The position numbers and the translations under genes are program-made. A stretch of DNA of 64,000 bases from Archilochus colubris. Lineage: Eukaryota; Chordata; Aves; Apodiformes; Trochilidae. Below are positions 42,246 to 53,490 of the stretch, one piece after another. Under the pieces are notes generated by a model, which made no database searches, was not told the origin of the DNA, and saw only the letters and a list, made by a program, of their open reading frames with translations. The DNA is taken from contig CM041084.1 in the NCBI GenBank assembly GCA_023079485.1, positions 128,786,792-128,850,791 of the forward strand, read 5' to 3'. Positions within the stretch are counted from its first letter, which is position 1. Each line of letters begins with the position of its first letter.

Positions 42246-42340
42246 TGTCAGGTTTGGGTTTTGGGGTTTGTTTTGTTTGGTTGTTTTTTGGTTTTTTTGT
42301 TTGTTTCATTTTTTTCATTGTGTTTATTTTGTTTTTGGAA
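42246..42340. repeat. T/G low-complexity tract
   Basis: About 95 bases of TTTG/GGTTT-type sequence with almost no A or C on the + strand. Similar tracts on the same strand occur near 2373-2420, 44196-44219 and 47268-47300. Confidence 0.85.
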
Positions 42341-42750
42341 AGTATCTCAGTGCTACCTTTATCCCCAAACACTCCAAGAAATATTAACCATATGCAGCAA
42401 ATTGTTGTAGTTTAATAGAAGGGGGGGCAGAAGTCCTGTTTTATTTTCAGGGTCAAAGGGTAAGATCTGATTTTATAATCCTCCATGAGTTTTTGCCACT
42501 TGGGGAGGGTTATGTGGTAGAAGAGATTCTGAGTACCTGGGCTCATACTCATGGTGGGCTATGGGTCACCCAACCTGCAAAGCTGATGAGGAGAGAGGTC
42601 ATCAGCCTTTGTGTGAAGTTTAGCCATAAAAACTGGGAGGAATAATTTCCTAAGCTGTTCCCAGCTAGTAAACAGATCTTTCCCTAAGACATCTGTACTG
42701 ATTTTTAGTATTTAATTTTCAATATATGTTTATATGTATACATATAGAAC

Positions 42751-42813
42751 TTTAAAAAAATTGTTTAAGTGTATATACATTTTTAAAAAGTTGTTTAAAC
42801 GTATAAAAATATG
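42751..42813. repeat. Imperfect tandem duplication, about 30-base unit
   Basis: Unit one, 42751-42780, and unit two, 42781-42813, share 'tttaaaaa', 'ttgtttaa' and 'gtata' in order with a few differences. This looks like an old local duplication in AT-rich intron. Confidence 0.75.
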
Positions 42814-42865
42814 TATCTGCTACACAAAGTAGGCTCATAGGTGAAGATTTTTACCTGTTGACCAT

Positions 42866-42956
42866 GATTCTGGACAGCCAGCTTTAACAGGGAGTTGGAC
42901 CACATGAGCTCCAGAGGTCCCTGCTAACCTCGACTGTTCTGTGATTCTGTTATTAA
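42866..42956 (+). mobile_element. CR1 LINE fragment, short 3' end
   Basis: About 90 bases: 'gggagttggaccacatgagc', 'tccagaggtccctgctaacc', then 'ctgttctgtgattctgttat', the CR1 tail repeat. The rest of the element is absent, so it is a heavily 5'-truncated insertion or a remnant. Confidence 0.85.
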
Positions 42957-44759
42957 TATATTTATGAATGGTGTGAAAATATACCTGTGAATTTATTACA
43001 TTTATATACCTGTGTATAAAAATGCCTGTAATCTGGTTTGAAAGCTTGAATTCTAGCCCTTCTTCATGGGGTAACATGTAGGTAAACATGATTTAGCTTT
43101 TGAGAAACATGTAGGTTAAGGATACCATTTAGCTTCAGATAATTCCTTCAGAAACTGGCATTTTGCTAATTTAGTAGAATTTAGTCAAATTTAGTAATTG
43201 AGACACATTGACAAATGGCATATTCATAAGAATACTAAAGAAGCTTCTAGGTAGCTGAATATTTTATGTATGTTTAAAGCACCTCTGGAGTAGCAGCTGA
43301 AATGTGAGAATTACGAAGGAGACCTGAAATAGAGCATTACACATATATTATTTCAATTTAGAGATTTATTGCAGAGGATGACCTAGAGAAGTACTAGAGA
43401 GTTACTTATTCAGTTTTACCCTAATATTTCAATGTGCAGTTCTAAGCTTATTTTAGGACTTAGGACATGTAATTGTATGCCAGTCGATTTCCTATCATTA
43501 TTGTTGTATCAGAACATTCATTGAATCTGTCTTCTTGAAACAAAGAGCATTTTTATTCCATTTTTTTCCTGTCTCTGTAATGAGGAGTAATTTTATTTCA
43601 ATTTTAGAAGTGGGAAATGAAGGCAATGAATGATTTAATATCAGAAGTATGTTTGAATTTGGGCATACATCTAGATCCTGATTTCTCTCTTTTCCCATGT
43701 TTTTTCCATCGTGTATGGCTTTAAAGGTATTGACTTCAGATGCAGCTGAATTTCTTAATACTTCTGAAAGACACATACAAAGCACTAGAAAATGGCAAGT
43801 AGGTAAATAATGGTCAAGTGGTAAAAAAAAGCTGAAGGAATTTGTTAGGGAACTTGTCCATTACCTTATAACGATCGTGTGATGTCAGATGTGGAATCAT
43901 TCCTCCAGTTAGCTCTGCATGCAGCACTGGTACAAGGAGCCTCTGGAGGGAAAATATTGCTTTAAGTGGTCCTGAAACCCTCCACAGCTTTCAGAGAGGA
44001 AAGAAGTCATCACTCCATATCACACTGTAAATATCAGAGGAACTTTGTGGTTATTTTTATTGTATTTTGTTCCCCTTTTTTCATCTCCACAAGGCATCGC
44101 TGTTCCTAAATGGAAGACACCTTACATCTAATAGGGCATATCTTAGTTTTTCTCTGCATAATTTGTGTAAAGTTAATTGTTGTCTTTTTTGTTCGGGGTT
44201 TTGGTTTGGTTTGGTTTTAGTTCTCTTTTGTCTACAGGTAGTGGTTGAAATCTTTAATATACTAAAACAAATGAATGTGCTTGCAGATTTTTTTATTAGT
44301 TTTTTTTACATTCTCATTGTCTTATTTTTCCTGGTGTGTCTCACATTAGTGCTCTTCAAATTTAATTTCCAGTCTGATGTTGGAATGGTTGAAGTAGTGA
44401 ATTTTAATTTCATTTCTAATGACAGGGAAAAGCATGCACTTCTTATGAACTGTTCACTTACTGACTTTTCATTGATTTTGTTCCTGATAAAGTAGTGAAT
44501 AAAGCATTACTACTGTAATGTCAAAGCATGGCAATGACCAAAATAGAGCTGGCACAGAATAGCTCTCCAGACATGAGGAATAGTATGAAAACACTTTTGA
44601 TGTGTTTTATCAAAAGGTTTATTTAAAGATAGGAAATACATCCTTTTTGAGAGTCTGCTGGGGATGCTACTGAAAGTATTCTTTTTAAAGTTTTGTAATA
44701 ATGATAATAGCATAGGGAACTAAGTTGTTAACACTGTGTTTTTATTTTTGTTTTCACAG

Positions 44760-44967
44760 CCCACATACTGGATGGCAGGATTACCAGCCTAATGTGCCCC
44801 GAATTCCCACTGCTTGCATCTCTGTGGAGGATGCTGAAATGATGTCAAGGATGTCTTTCCGGGGGACCAAGATCATTGTGCACCTGAAGATGGGGGCTAA
44901 GACCTACCCAGACTCTCCTTCCTTTAACACAGTGGCAGAGATAGTTGGAAGCAAGTACCCAGAGCAG
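44760..44967 (+). CDS. CPQ: CPQ third coding exon (residues 212-281)
   Basis: The acceptor TTTTCACAG ends at 44759. The donor CAG|GTAAGT at 44967/44968 is a perfect consensus match. The exon gives one base for Ser212 and then 69 codons: PHTGWQDYQPNVPRIPTA, the conserved block SVEDAEMMSRM, the strand-like KIIVHLKMGAKTYPD, and FNTVAEIVGSKYPEQ. In human CPQ the block ending KYPEQ is followed within seven residues by the first zinc-ligand His (H-L-D), so this exon stops just short of the metallopeptidase active site. The exon ends in phase 0 and is again 208 bases long, so losing it alone would break the frame. The matching next exon is not visible in the remaining 19 kb. Confidence 0.95.
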
Positions 44968-47900
44968 GTAAGTTAGAATATATAAAAAAAAAACTTTTTT
45001 TAATTTAAAAATACGAAATTACAAACCTCAAAGAAATTACTCTTGTTCACCCACTCTTCTATACATTTCAGGCATCCCTTGACTTTTCAGTCTTTTTCAG
45101 GAAGTAGGTTTGAAATCACCAGGCTCAGTTCTAAGGTACTAGGATATATTTTATAAAACTTTAGGAATTACTCTGTTCTAAGAACAGGAAATTCAGCTAA
45201 ACTGTACACAATTTAACATCCTCCTTTTTTTTTCCCTGGCATTAAGCTCACTTTAAATAGTACCATCTGCATAGGCTTACAAGGAGGCATGTACATAAGC
45301 AGAACTGAAATCCTAGCACTGCAATGAATACAGTTATTGCTTTAAATAAGAGGTAATAACTTATAAGTTGCCATAATGGTTTGTGCCTGGGGTTTGCTTA
45401 TTATTCTGTAAATAATCTTCAAGTGGTTTCTTGATCAGGTAAGTCATCCAGGTTCTGCTGTCCAGAAATAAAACTGTTGGCTTACTTTTTCCTCAACTAT
45501 GAAAGTAAATGCAGAATGTCAGGTTAGCTTTTTGAAGATATTGTGGTTGTCTTGGGTTTTTTTCAATCAAATCATTGCTGCATTTAGCAGGAGTTGTATG
45601 TGTGGTAGTTTAGAGAAATGAATCATCTGCACTAAAAGTATCTGTGGGTTCTGTTTGAGCAGTTAATCCTAAATAGTTCATTTCCTGTTATGACTTTTCT
45701 TCTTTCTTTCTCTTATCTTCCAAGTTCTTAGCCAAAAATCATACAAACTAAATTTCTGATGCTGAAGGATTTATGCCAGGTATGAGGTCTTCTCTTTCAC
45801 CTTAAAACAAGGAAAGAATTCTCAGGCAGTATCGTTCATTGTGAAAATTTTGATGCTACCTCAATGACAGCAGCACTAGAAATTGCTGCTGGGGTACATC
45901 TACTGAGCCACAATTTTTTTTTAAACATTCTAGTTTTCTGCCTTTAATGAAGGTAAGAATAACTACCTATAAACCAGGCAGAGCTCTTAAATGATTGTAT
46001 CTTTTCTGACATGGTAGTTCTTTACCTCTGGCTTGTGATGTATAGAGATTGTCAGTGTTAGCATCAATCTGCTGTTTCAGAAGTTGATAACTGGGCAGCG
46101 AAAATGTAACTACTCTCATGATTGTGTCTGTGAGTCTTCATGAAACACATATTTACCAAGTTAAGGACAGTGCTCCAGCTTTTAAATTAAAGTACATAAA
46201 ATAGGTACTTTTTGTCATCTGATTTCTTTAGCAATGATTCTAGGCAGTGAGTATGGTATCTTATCTGAACTGTAGTTGGTGGATTTAAAAATTGGACCCT
46301 TAAAGTCAGATTATGAAGCATCCAAATGTAAATACCAAAGATGTGTTAAGGTCCTTGCCTGTACTTGCTTTCCTCCTTACTGTTCTGCTGTTTCTTTAAG
46401 TACTGAAATGGATTGAGGTCTCTTCACTTGTAGTGAGCAGCTCAGTTTTTTTGAAACTCTGGGTAAAGAGTTATTTACAAACCCCCTGCTGATGTTAATG
46501 GGAGTGGTAGTGGACACACTTTGAAAATGTAACCAAGAAACAGAAAAATAAAACAAGTGAATGTTTAGGTTTTTTAGTGCTCGGTTCCTCTTGGAGCCTT
46601 AATGGGTCCTTCACCACACTCATTCCACTGCGTTACTCTGGTAAAAAAGGGAACCTTCTAGCTCTTTAGGCAATAAAATACACTGCAGACCCAAACTCTC
46701 ACAGTGCCTTTTATGCCAAAGTGTTTCAAAATGCAGTACAAATCTAGGGGAACAGAAAGGTGCCATTTCCACAGGCCAAAATCTCAATTTAAGATTTGAA
46801 TTGGAACAAAAGCAAATCTGGATCTCTAAACCCTGGGTGAGAAATCAGCAGCGGGTGGTATTGCTTCTACAAAGGTCTAAAGTAAAACAGTTTTAAATTA
46901 GTCTGAAGTCTCTGAAACAACCAGTCATGGGCATTGTAGCAAATTATAACTTAAAAACTGGAACTTACTTGAAAACAAGGGTCACTATGGGATAATGAAG
47001 AAAAATGGTAAGAAGTGATACAGTTCTAGATGTAATCACATGTTAGGGACATTTGTACTTGTCTATATATATTGACCAGAATTTGATATACTGCTAGATT
47101 CATAAATAATTCATTAATTTATCCTGCAAGATTTTAGCATGTTTATTCAATCACCAAGAACTGAAATTGTATTTGTCTGAAAATAGTCAAATGCAAGCAA
47201 TGTTGAATATTATTATTAAAATCTGAAGGAGAAAAACAATGTGTTTTTTTTTTTAACCTGTTTATGGGGTTTTGTTTGGTTTTGTTTGTGTTTTCTATTT
47301 TTGACCACTTCTGTAACATATCCAGTTCAGTTCCTTCTTTTTAGGTGACTTTCCCAAGTTTGTTTCATACAGCAGTGGAGAGGGAAAAAAGTAAAACTAG
47401 AAAAATGTTAAGGAAAGAAAAAAAAAAAGTAGTTGAAATACTTCTGACCTACTTCTAGGAAAGTTTGCTGTAGCTTAAAGTCTTGTAAGAAATATTTTGT
47501 TTTGCTGTTGCAAGAGATGTTTGGTATCATCAAAATCGATACACAGAATTGTCAGACTTGGAAACCTGTGCTTAACTTCAACACATTTACATTGCTGAAT
47601 AACTTAAAACAGAAGAAGAAATGTAATTACTGCTTTGTGAAGCTCTCATAGATTCATTCACCTTCAGGAGCAATGATGTGACATGGGTGCAGATGTGCTG
47701 TTGCTTTTTGAGGCAGCTCTGCAACCAAGGCACACAGGTTCTTTTGAAAAGTTAACCCTCTGGTTTCTGTTCTGCTTTATCCTTTATCCTTCTGCAGGCA
47801 GAAGCAGGAGGCAAATACCTCACCATCAATTGCTTCAGCAAAGAAAAACATGCCTTGAAATCTGCTCTGAGTTGCAGCTTTATGCTACCAAGTTTTCAGG

Positions 47901-48189
47901 TGGTGCTGTCAGTGAAGTTCAGGGTCTCACCAATGTTTCTGTTCTGTTTGTATATTATCTTGCTTCTAAGTCAAGGAAGGGCTGCTCTCCCAGAGGGGAC
48001 CCATGGTAATGTCATAGCTGGCATGACCATGCATGTTCTGAGCAGAGATCCACCATCCCCTCTGACAGTCCCAAGGCTCCCTTTTAGTGCTTGCTAAGGC
48101 CTGAATGTCTGTAGGTGCTTAGAAGAGGTGAGCCTCTGCCTATAAGATAATGAGGTCAAGATCCATCATTTCTTTCTATAAGCAGATAG

Positions 48190-49020
48190 GAAGCAATGGG
48201 ACCAAAGAGACTGGACAGACTGGAGAGTTGGGCTGATTCCAGTGGGATGAGGTTCAACACAGCCAAGTGCCGGGTCCTGCACTTTGGCCACAACAACCCC
48301 ATGCAGCGCTACAGGCTGGGCATAGAGTGGCTGAGAGCAGCCAGGCAGAAAGGGACCTGGGAGTCTGGATTGACAGGAAGCTGAACATGAGCCAGCAGTG
48401 TGCCCAGGTAGCCAAGAAGGCCAATGGCATCCTGGCCTGTATCAGGAACAGTGTGGCCAGCAGGTCTAGGGAAGAGATTCTGCCCCTGTACTCAGCCCTG
48501 GTGAGGCCACAGCTTGAGTACTGTGTCCAGTTCTGGGCCCCTCAGTTCAGGAAGGAGATTGAGGTGCTGGAGCAGGTCCAGAGAAGAGCAAGGAAGCTGT
48601 GAAGGGATCCAGCACAAGTCCTGTGAGGAAGGGCTGAGGGAGCTGGGGGTGTTCAGCCTGGAGAAGAGGAGGCTCAAGGGAGACCTCATCACTCTCTGCA
48701 ACTCTCTGAAAGGAGGAGCCAGGGGGTTCGGTCTCTTCTCCCAGGCAGCTCTCAGTAAGACAAGAGGGCATGGACTCAAGCTCTGCCAGGGGAGGTTTAG
48801 GTTGGATATTAGAAAAAAATTCTTTACAGAGAGGGTGATCAGGCATTGGAATGGGCTGCCCAGGGAGGTGGTGGATTCTCTGTCCCTGGAGTTTTTTTAA
48901 GAAGAGACTGAGTGTGTCACTCAGTGCCATGGCCTGGTAACCACAGTGGCAGTGGATGAAGGGTTGGATTTGATGATCTCAGAGATCCTTTCCAACCTGG
49001 ATGATTCTGTGATTCTGTAA
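48190..49020 (+). mobile_element. CR1 LINE, 5'-truncated, well preserved
   Basis: About 830 bases. Translation gives [17 protein letters not shown] and KCRVLHFG just downstream of where the FADD catalytic motif would be. A one-base shift near 48330 leads to [34 protein letters not shown] and [18 protein letters not shown] (frame 48267-48602). The last ORF2 block [15 protein letters not shown] lies in the frame 48514-48900. The 3' tail ends with 'gatgattctgtgattctgta'. The blocks are close to the usual CR1 consensus and there are few indels, so this copy is younger than its neighbours, but it cannot encode a working enzyme. Confidence 0.95.
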
Positions 49021-51869
49021 CATGCCCTGAGTTGATGCCTTGGCAGCCTTTTTGAGTTTGGAATCCCATGCTCATTGTGCTTAGGACAGCAGCGAGAGTG
49101 CAAAACCTGTGGATTGTGAGACTTAACATATTTTAGCTTGCATGACTGCTGATAGTTGAATTTGTGAAACAAAAAAGTATGGTAGCAGAACCTGCTGAGG
49201 TCCAGGCTGTTGTGGGTTAGCAGCATTGAGGCCCATTCCTGGCTTCATTTTGGAGAAGGAGTTTTTGAAGTACACTGTCAAACCTGGGACCATGCTGTTA
49301 GCATCCTCTGTGAAATGTTTTATTTAAGCTATGTAAGCTGACACTGGAGACTGACTGACTGAGAAATTTACAAGTTAACTAATGTGATTTTCATTTGAAA
49401 TACAGGCAGAGCTGGCAGTAAAATATGTTTGTCTTCTCATTTTAATACAGATGTAACATGATTGGTCTTAAAGTGCAGAAGCAACTGTTCCCATCTCTGG
49501 AGAAATGCTATAAATAGAGGCTGTTTCTTGTTAGTCTGGCTTCAGTGTACCTAATGTGCCAAAGGCTGAACCACAAATAACTTCATTAACTGAAAAAGGT
49601 ATCAAAGTGGCTAAAGGTATAACTTTTCTATAATGCTGACTTGCAGCATCTTTCCATAGTGTGTATTTCTTGGTGTGCATTGCTGTTCTGTTTATCTTAC
49701 AGTTACTAGGTGGTGGAAGAACTAAGGTGGTTTCCTAAGTGCCCTACAAAGTATATAAATTTAATGTTTGCTCATTATTTTGTGATCTAGCATACATATC
49801 GGAGAGCAGAGACAGAAAAGCTCGTAAGTGACTTCTTTGGAATCCTAAAGAGCTGTTCCAGGAATTCACTCTACACAGCTTTTTTGCCTCCTGTTTTTAT
49901 GGAGTGCCGTATCTACAAAATGTACCGTTTGAAAAGTGACTCTGTTTTGAACACCAGAGGCATAAATAACCACTGAAGAATGTGCTGTAGCTCTGGGCCA
50001 AGTTTGGACGGCACTTTGAAAGTAGCAGTCCTAAGAATGACCTGAGAAACAGAGTTGCTAAGGTAGCAGATCGTGAAGTTTTTTACCAATCCATGATTTG
50101 TGCAACAGAACCTGCTTTACAAAGGAAATAGTAGCTTTTGTTTTTATATTTCTGCCTTTCTCCATTTCAAAAATTAGCACTCTCTCAGAATTTTTGGTAC
50201 TGGGCAAAGCTTCAGCGGACAAGAGAACATGAAAATTGTATGAAAATTATCCAGACTTCTGAGCCTGTTAGACATTCATGCACATAAAGGAAGAAATAAT
50301 TTGTAGAAAAAAAAACCAAAATGAAACAACAACAAAAACCCACAATCTCATGGAAAAAAATAAAGCCTTCTGAAGACGTGTAATACTCAGTACAATGTTG
50401 TTTTATGGCCTGGCATCCGTTCTACATATGTTAACAAAATGTCTATCCATTAGCCCTTTGATGTGGCTTCCAGATATCCTTATGCTCAAACTAAATCATG
50501 CATACAATAGAGCTTTGAGTAGAAATGTTTTAAGAGCCTGGTGCCATCACGTTATGGCTCCATTATCACATTTTCTCCATGTGGATTGTTTTGCTATTCA
50601 TTCCAAAATGTTGAAGGGTTTGTAAGCACACTTCTGTGAGCCACTCACCTGTGACTGTGAGCTGATGCTTGTCACTGTTAGAATTTAAGGGAATTTTAAA
50701 GAATTTAAGAGATAATTATGAAGATAATTTGAAAGTGCCAGCCTATTACTTCACAATAGTGGGCTCATGGGAAAGAAGATGAAGAAAGAGAAAGAGTGAA
50801 AAGAAAAAAACCCCAAACAAACCACTAGAAAGGATAAAGAAGGAACATTGGCATTGTTAGGAAATATTTTATTTTATTTGAAATTTTTGTATCAATATTT
50901 GCTGAAAGAAGTAGTATTGTGTGTGTGTTTCTTTTATTAGTAACAAGACTTTGTACTATTACTTGAGGGGTGTTTTTTATAATGTGGCTTGTGGGAGTGT
51001 CAATATTGCCATCATTTATTCTTAAACAGAGGTCTTGTCATTATGAGAACATTCAAAATAATATGAAACTGGTATGGAGGAACATATTTCTTTGTAACTT
51101 GACCATTTAGGTCTTTTTAACTGACTGAAAGCCTACCAAATTTTGAGTTTAAAGTGCATGGTAAATTCTGTGGTGTAGAGCTTGGCAAATCTTCTAAAAC
51201 TTGAATTTCCTATTTAAAACCCAAGAGCTGACTGAAAACCTTTAATTCTGCTAGGGAGAACTTGGCAATAGTTTGCTTTCTGACTCTGACTTATGCATCC
51301 TAAAGTAGGCATTTTTGGAAACCTCAGTATCTGGTACGAAAAAAAATACATCATATAAGTGGTTTGTACATATGGGGTTGATGTCATTAAGGGGCAACAG
51401 TTAAAAAGCATTGTAGTACCTAGAGTATCTGTTTGAAATACTGGTGGAACAAGTTATATGTGTATATGTGGAAGAAAAGTTTAAAACAGCTTACATATTT
51501 TTGAAAATTATTGTCCTGATAAAAATCTACTGGAAGGCATCAGGTGAAGTTCACCAATGTAACGTGACCTCTGCATGTTCAAATGTTTTAAAAATGACTA
51601 TACCCTATCAGTAAATGGGCAGCTGAGAGTGGGTGAGGGCCAGGATGGTAGAAGTCTGGGCTGATCATGGAGACAACCCGACATTGTTGGGTTTCTCAGC
51701 TTGGTGATGCCAGGGCAGAACCAAGGGTTGTGCTCCACTAGGAACAAGCAAACCACCAGATCCTCCTCTCATCAGCTGAGAGACAGCAGCTATCAGGGCA
51801 AATGTGCTATTGCAATACAAAGGAAAACTATTATCTTTAGTTACCATCAACAACTATTGTCCAGAGGGA

Positions 51870-52185
51870 GCAGGATGTAGTGAGACAGGACCAGGTGCCC
51901 TGAGTTATTGATGAGTGGGTGTGGGTTCACCTGTGTCTGGCCTCCCTCCTGAGCATGTGCAGGAGCAGGGGGCCAATAAGAGAGCAGCTGACACCCACGG
52001 AGAGGGCTCTCACTCTTCAGTGAGGATGGAGAAGCCCACAGCTTGAGGAGCCCCAGGAGCAGGCAAGAAAGGGTAGATCCCGAGGCCTCAGGAACAGCCC
52101 TAGGACATCGTCCAGGAATGGGCTAAACCCCGAGGCCTCAGGATCAGCCCTAGGAGCAAGAAGGGCTCCTCCCGCTACAGCAGGA
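51870..52185. mobile_element. Solo long terminal repeat of an endogenous retrovirus
   Basis: The element at 51876-52179 (304 bases) starts TGTAG and ends CTACA, a perfect 5-base inverted terminal repeat with the TG...CA ends of retroviral LTRs. It is flanked by the identical 6-mer gcagga at 51870-51875 and 52180-52185, a target-site duplication. A 6-base duplication is common for class II (ERVK-like) elements, but this does not settle the class. The GC content is well above the surroundings and there is a CCAAT box ('ggccaataag') at about 51972. No internal retroviral genes lie next to it, so it fits a single LTR left by recombination between the two LTRs of a provirus. Strand was not resolved. 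Confidence 0.82.
52051..52170. repeat. Tandem repeat of about 50 bases inside the solo LTR
   Basis: Unit one 52051-52097, unit two 52098-52147 and partial unit three 52148 to about 52170 each start ccc(c/t)aggag/c. Units one and two share 'cccgaggcctcagga' followed by 'cag'. The exact 10-mer cgaggcctca recurs at 52081 and 52131. Repeats inside LTRs often hold promoter or enhancer elements; that role is inference here. Confidence 0.85.
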
Positions 52186-53077
52186 CCTTCTGAGAACATA
52201 ACTATTCAGCTTTCTGGCACTCAAGTGGTGATGTCCTAGAGTGACAGTGACAAGGACATCTAGGTTCCCTTCCTCTCTAGGGCCAAGTGGAGTTCGGAGG
52301 AATTGGGTGCTGTTCTCATCCTACTATACATGTTCCATTCTTTTGATGTAAGCCCAGGCAGTGTGCTTTCTGCCTTTTACCCAAGCCTGGGCATAGATAC
52401 CAGCATATGGATGTCATCTGGCTGGCCACCCCGGCCTCCTTCTCTTTTGGAATGCAGTCTGGTATCAGCTCAAAGCTATTTGTTAAACCTTTGCTATGTG
52501 TACCACTCTTTGGAGCAATTGGTTGGATTTTAACTTCTCTCTGCTTCTTAAACTGCGGCCAAATCAATTGTGAGACCAGACATTAAAAACGAACTGGCCA
52601 GCAAAATTATCTGAGCACCCAGTTTTGTAGTCCTTTTGATGATGTGAGTATAAGCAGATACACTGTAATTTATTTTCTACCCACCCATTCCTTTGTCTCT
52701 ACTCCCACACAGCAGTTTAAAGAATTACTGTGGGATTTTATTTCAGCAATAATTTACAAATACACACAGGATTTACAGAATAGTTGTGAAAGCTTTTTTT
52801 CTCCACATTGAAAAAGTAATATTCTAACATTACACTGGATCCTTCTTGCATTCTAATATGCAAGAGCATCTAAAGGCTAGTCCTGGGTTTAGCAGATGTG
52901 ATACTTGCCTGAGGCAGGAAGTAAAAAAATATTGAAGGGGAAGAAGGAAAGAAACTATATTGTACATTTCATTATGAGTAAGTAGGTGCTGGAAATGCTC
53001 ATGCCAAATGTCAAGGATTAGTTTTAAAAGCAACAAACAAACAACTATTCACTGTAGAATTAGTCAAAGAGCTGTAG

Positions 53078-53490
53078 TCACAGAGTGGTTTGGGTTGGAA
53101 GGGACCTTAACCTCTCCTGGATGGTCAGGGCCACCTTCCACTAGACCAGATTGCTCAAGCCCCATTCTGCCTGGCCTTGAACACTTTCAGGGATGGGACA
53201 TCCACAACTTCTCTAAGCAGCCTGTTTCAGTGTCTCACCACCCTCACGGTGATGAATTTCTTGCTAATACCTGATCTAAACCTACCACCTTTCAACGTGA
53301 AAACATTCCCCCTTGTCCTGTCACTGCATGCCCCCATGAGAAGTACCCCTCTAGCTTTCCTGCTGGCCCCTTTCAGGTACTGGGAAGCCACTATAGGGTT
53401 TCCCTGAGGCCTTCCTTTCTCCAGGGAGAACAAACCCAAATTTCTCAGCCTATCTTCATAGGAGAGGTGCTCCAGCCCACTGATCATCTG
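53078..53490 (-). mobile_element. CR1 LINE fragment, 3' tail
   Basis: On the + strand it starts 'tcacagagtggtttgggttg', runs through 'cactagaccagattgctcaa', 'gggatgggacatccacaact' and 'caccaccctcacggtgatga', and ends in the ORF2 C-terminus near 53490. The - strand frame from 53487 reads ISGLEHLSYEDRLRNLGLFS followed by LEKGRPQGN. About 410 bases are present. The subfamily looks closer to the copies at 17068 and 27148 than to 48190. Confidence 0.93.

Larger units (their letters stand above)
18412..44759 (+). other. CPQ intron 3 (26.3 kb)
   Basis: The intron is bounded by GTAAGC at 18412 and TTTTCACAG at 44751-44759. CR1 copies lie at 19257, 27148, 40283 and 42866. Region 20491-27147 is unique sequence with a TACTAC-rich patch (23184-23238), a T/G tract (24291-24356) and a 19-base T run (25680-25698). 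Region 27801-40282 is the longest part of the window with no mobile element I can recognise, and no open frame in it resembles a known family. Regions 40693-42865 and 42957-44750 hold T/G tracts near 42246-42340 and 44196-44219. The frame at 44067-44495 (142 codons) is low-complexity F/L/V-rich and judged chance. Confidence 0.85.
6264..44967 (+). other. CPQ: CPQ gene, partial span: three coding exons
   Basis: Three exons on the + strand splice into one frame. Coding pieces of 427, 208 and 208 bases add up to 843 bases, or 281 codons, with no stop. Codon 143 (Gly) is split 1+2 over the first junction and codon 212 (Ser) is split 2+1 over the second; the last exon ends on a codon border. All internal borders are AG/GT. 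The product matches carboxypeptidase Q along its whole length. The vertebrate protein is about 470 residues, so about 190 C-terminal residues, including the zinc ligands, lie beyond the right edge. A non-coding first exon is known for mammalian CPQ and is presumably to the left. The known role is hydrolysis of dipeptides with free termini in the secretory/lysosomal compartment and plasma. Identification is by recognition of the family, not by a search. Confidence 0.95.

Noticed and set aside
44067..44495. 142-codon open frame on the + strand
   Set aside because: It is low-complexity Phe/Leu/Val-rich, lies in a T-rich stretch of intron, has no family resemblance, and its codon use does not look like CPQ exons.
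47683..48009. Possible extra exon after a 'ccttctgcag' acceptor
   Set aside because: The translation does not match the next CPQ segment and contains no known motif. The acceptor-like string alone is not evidence.
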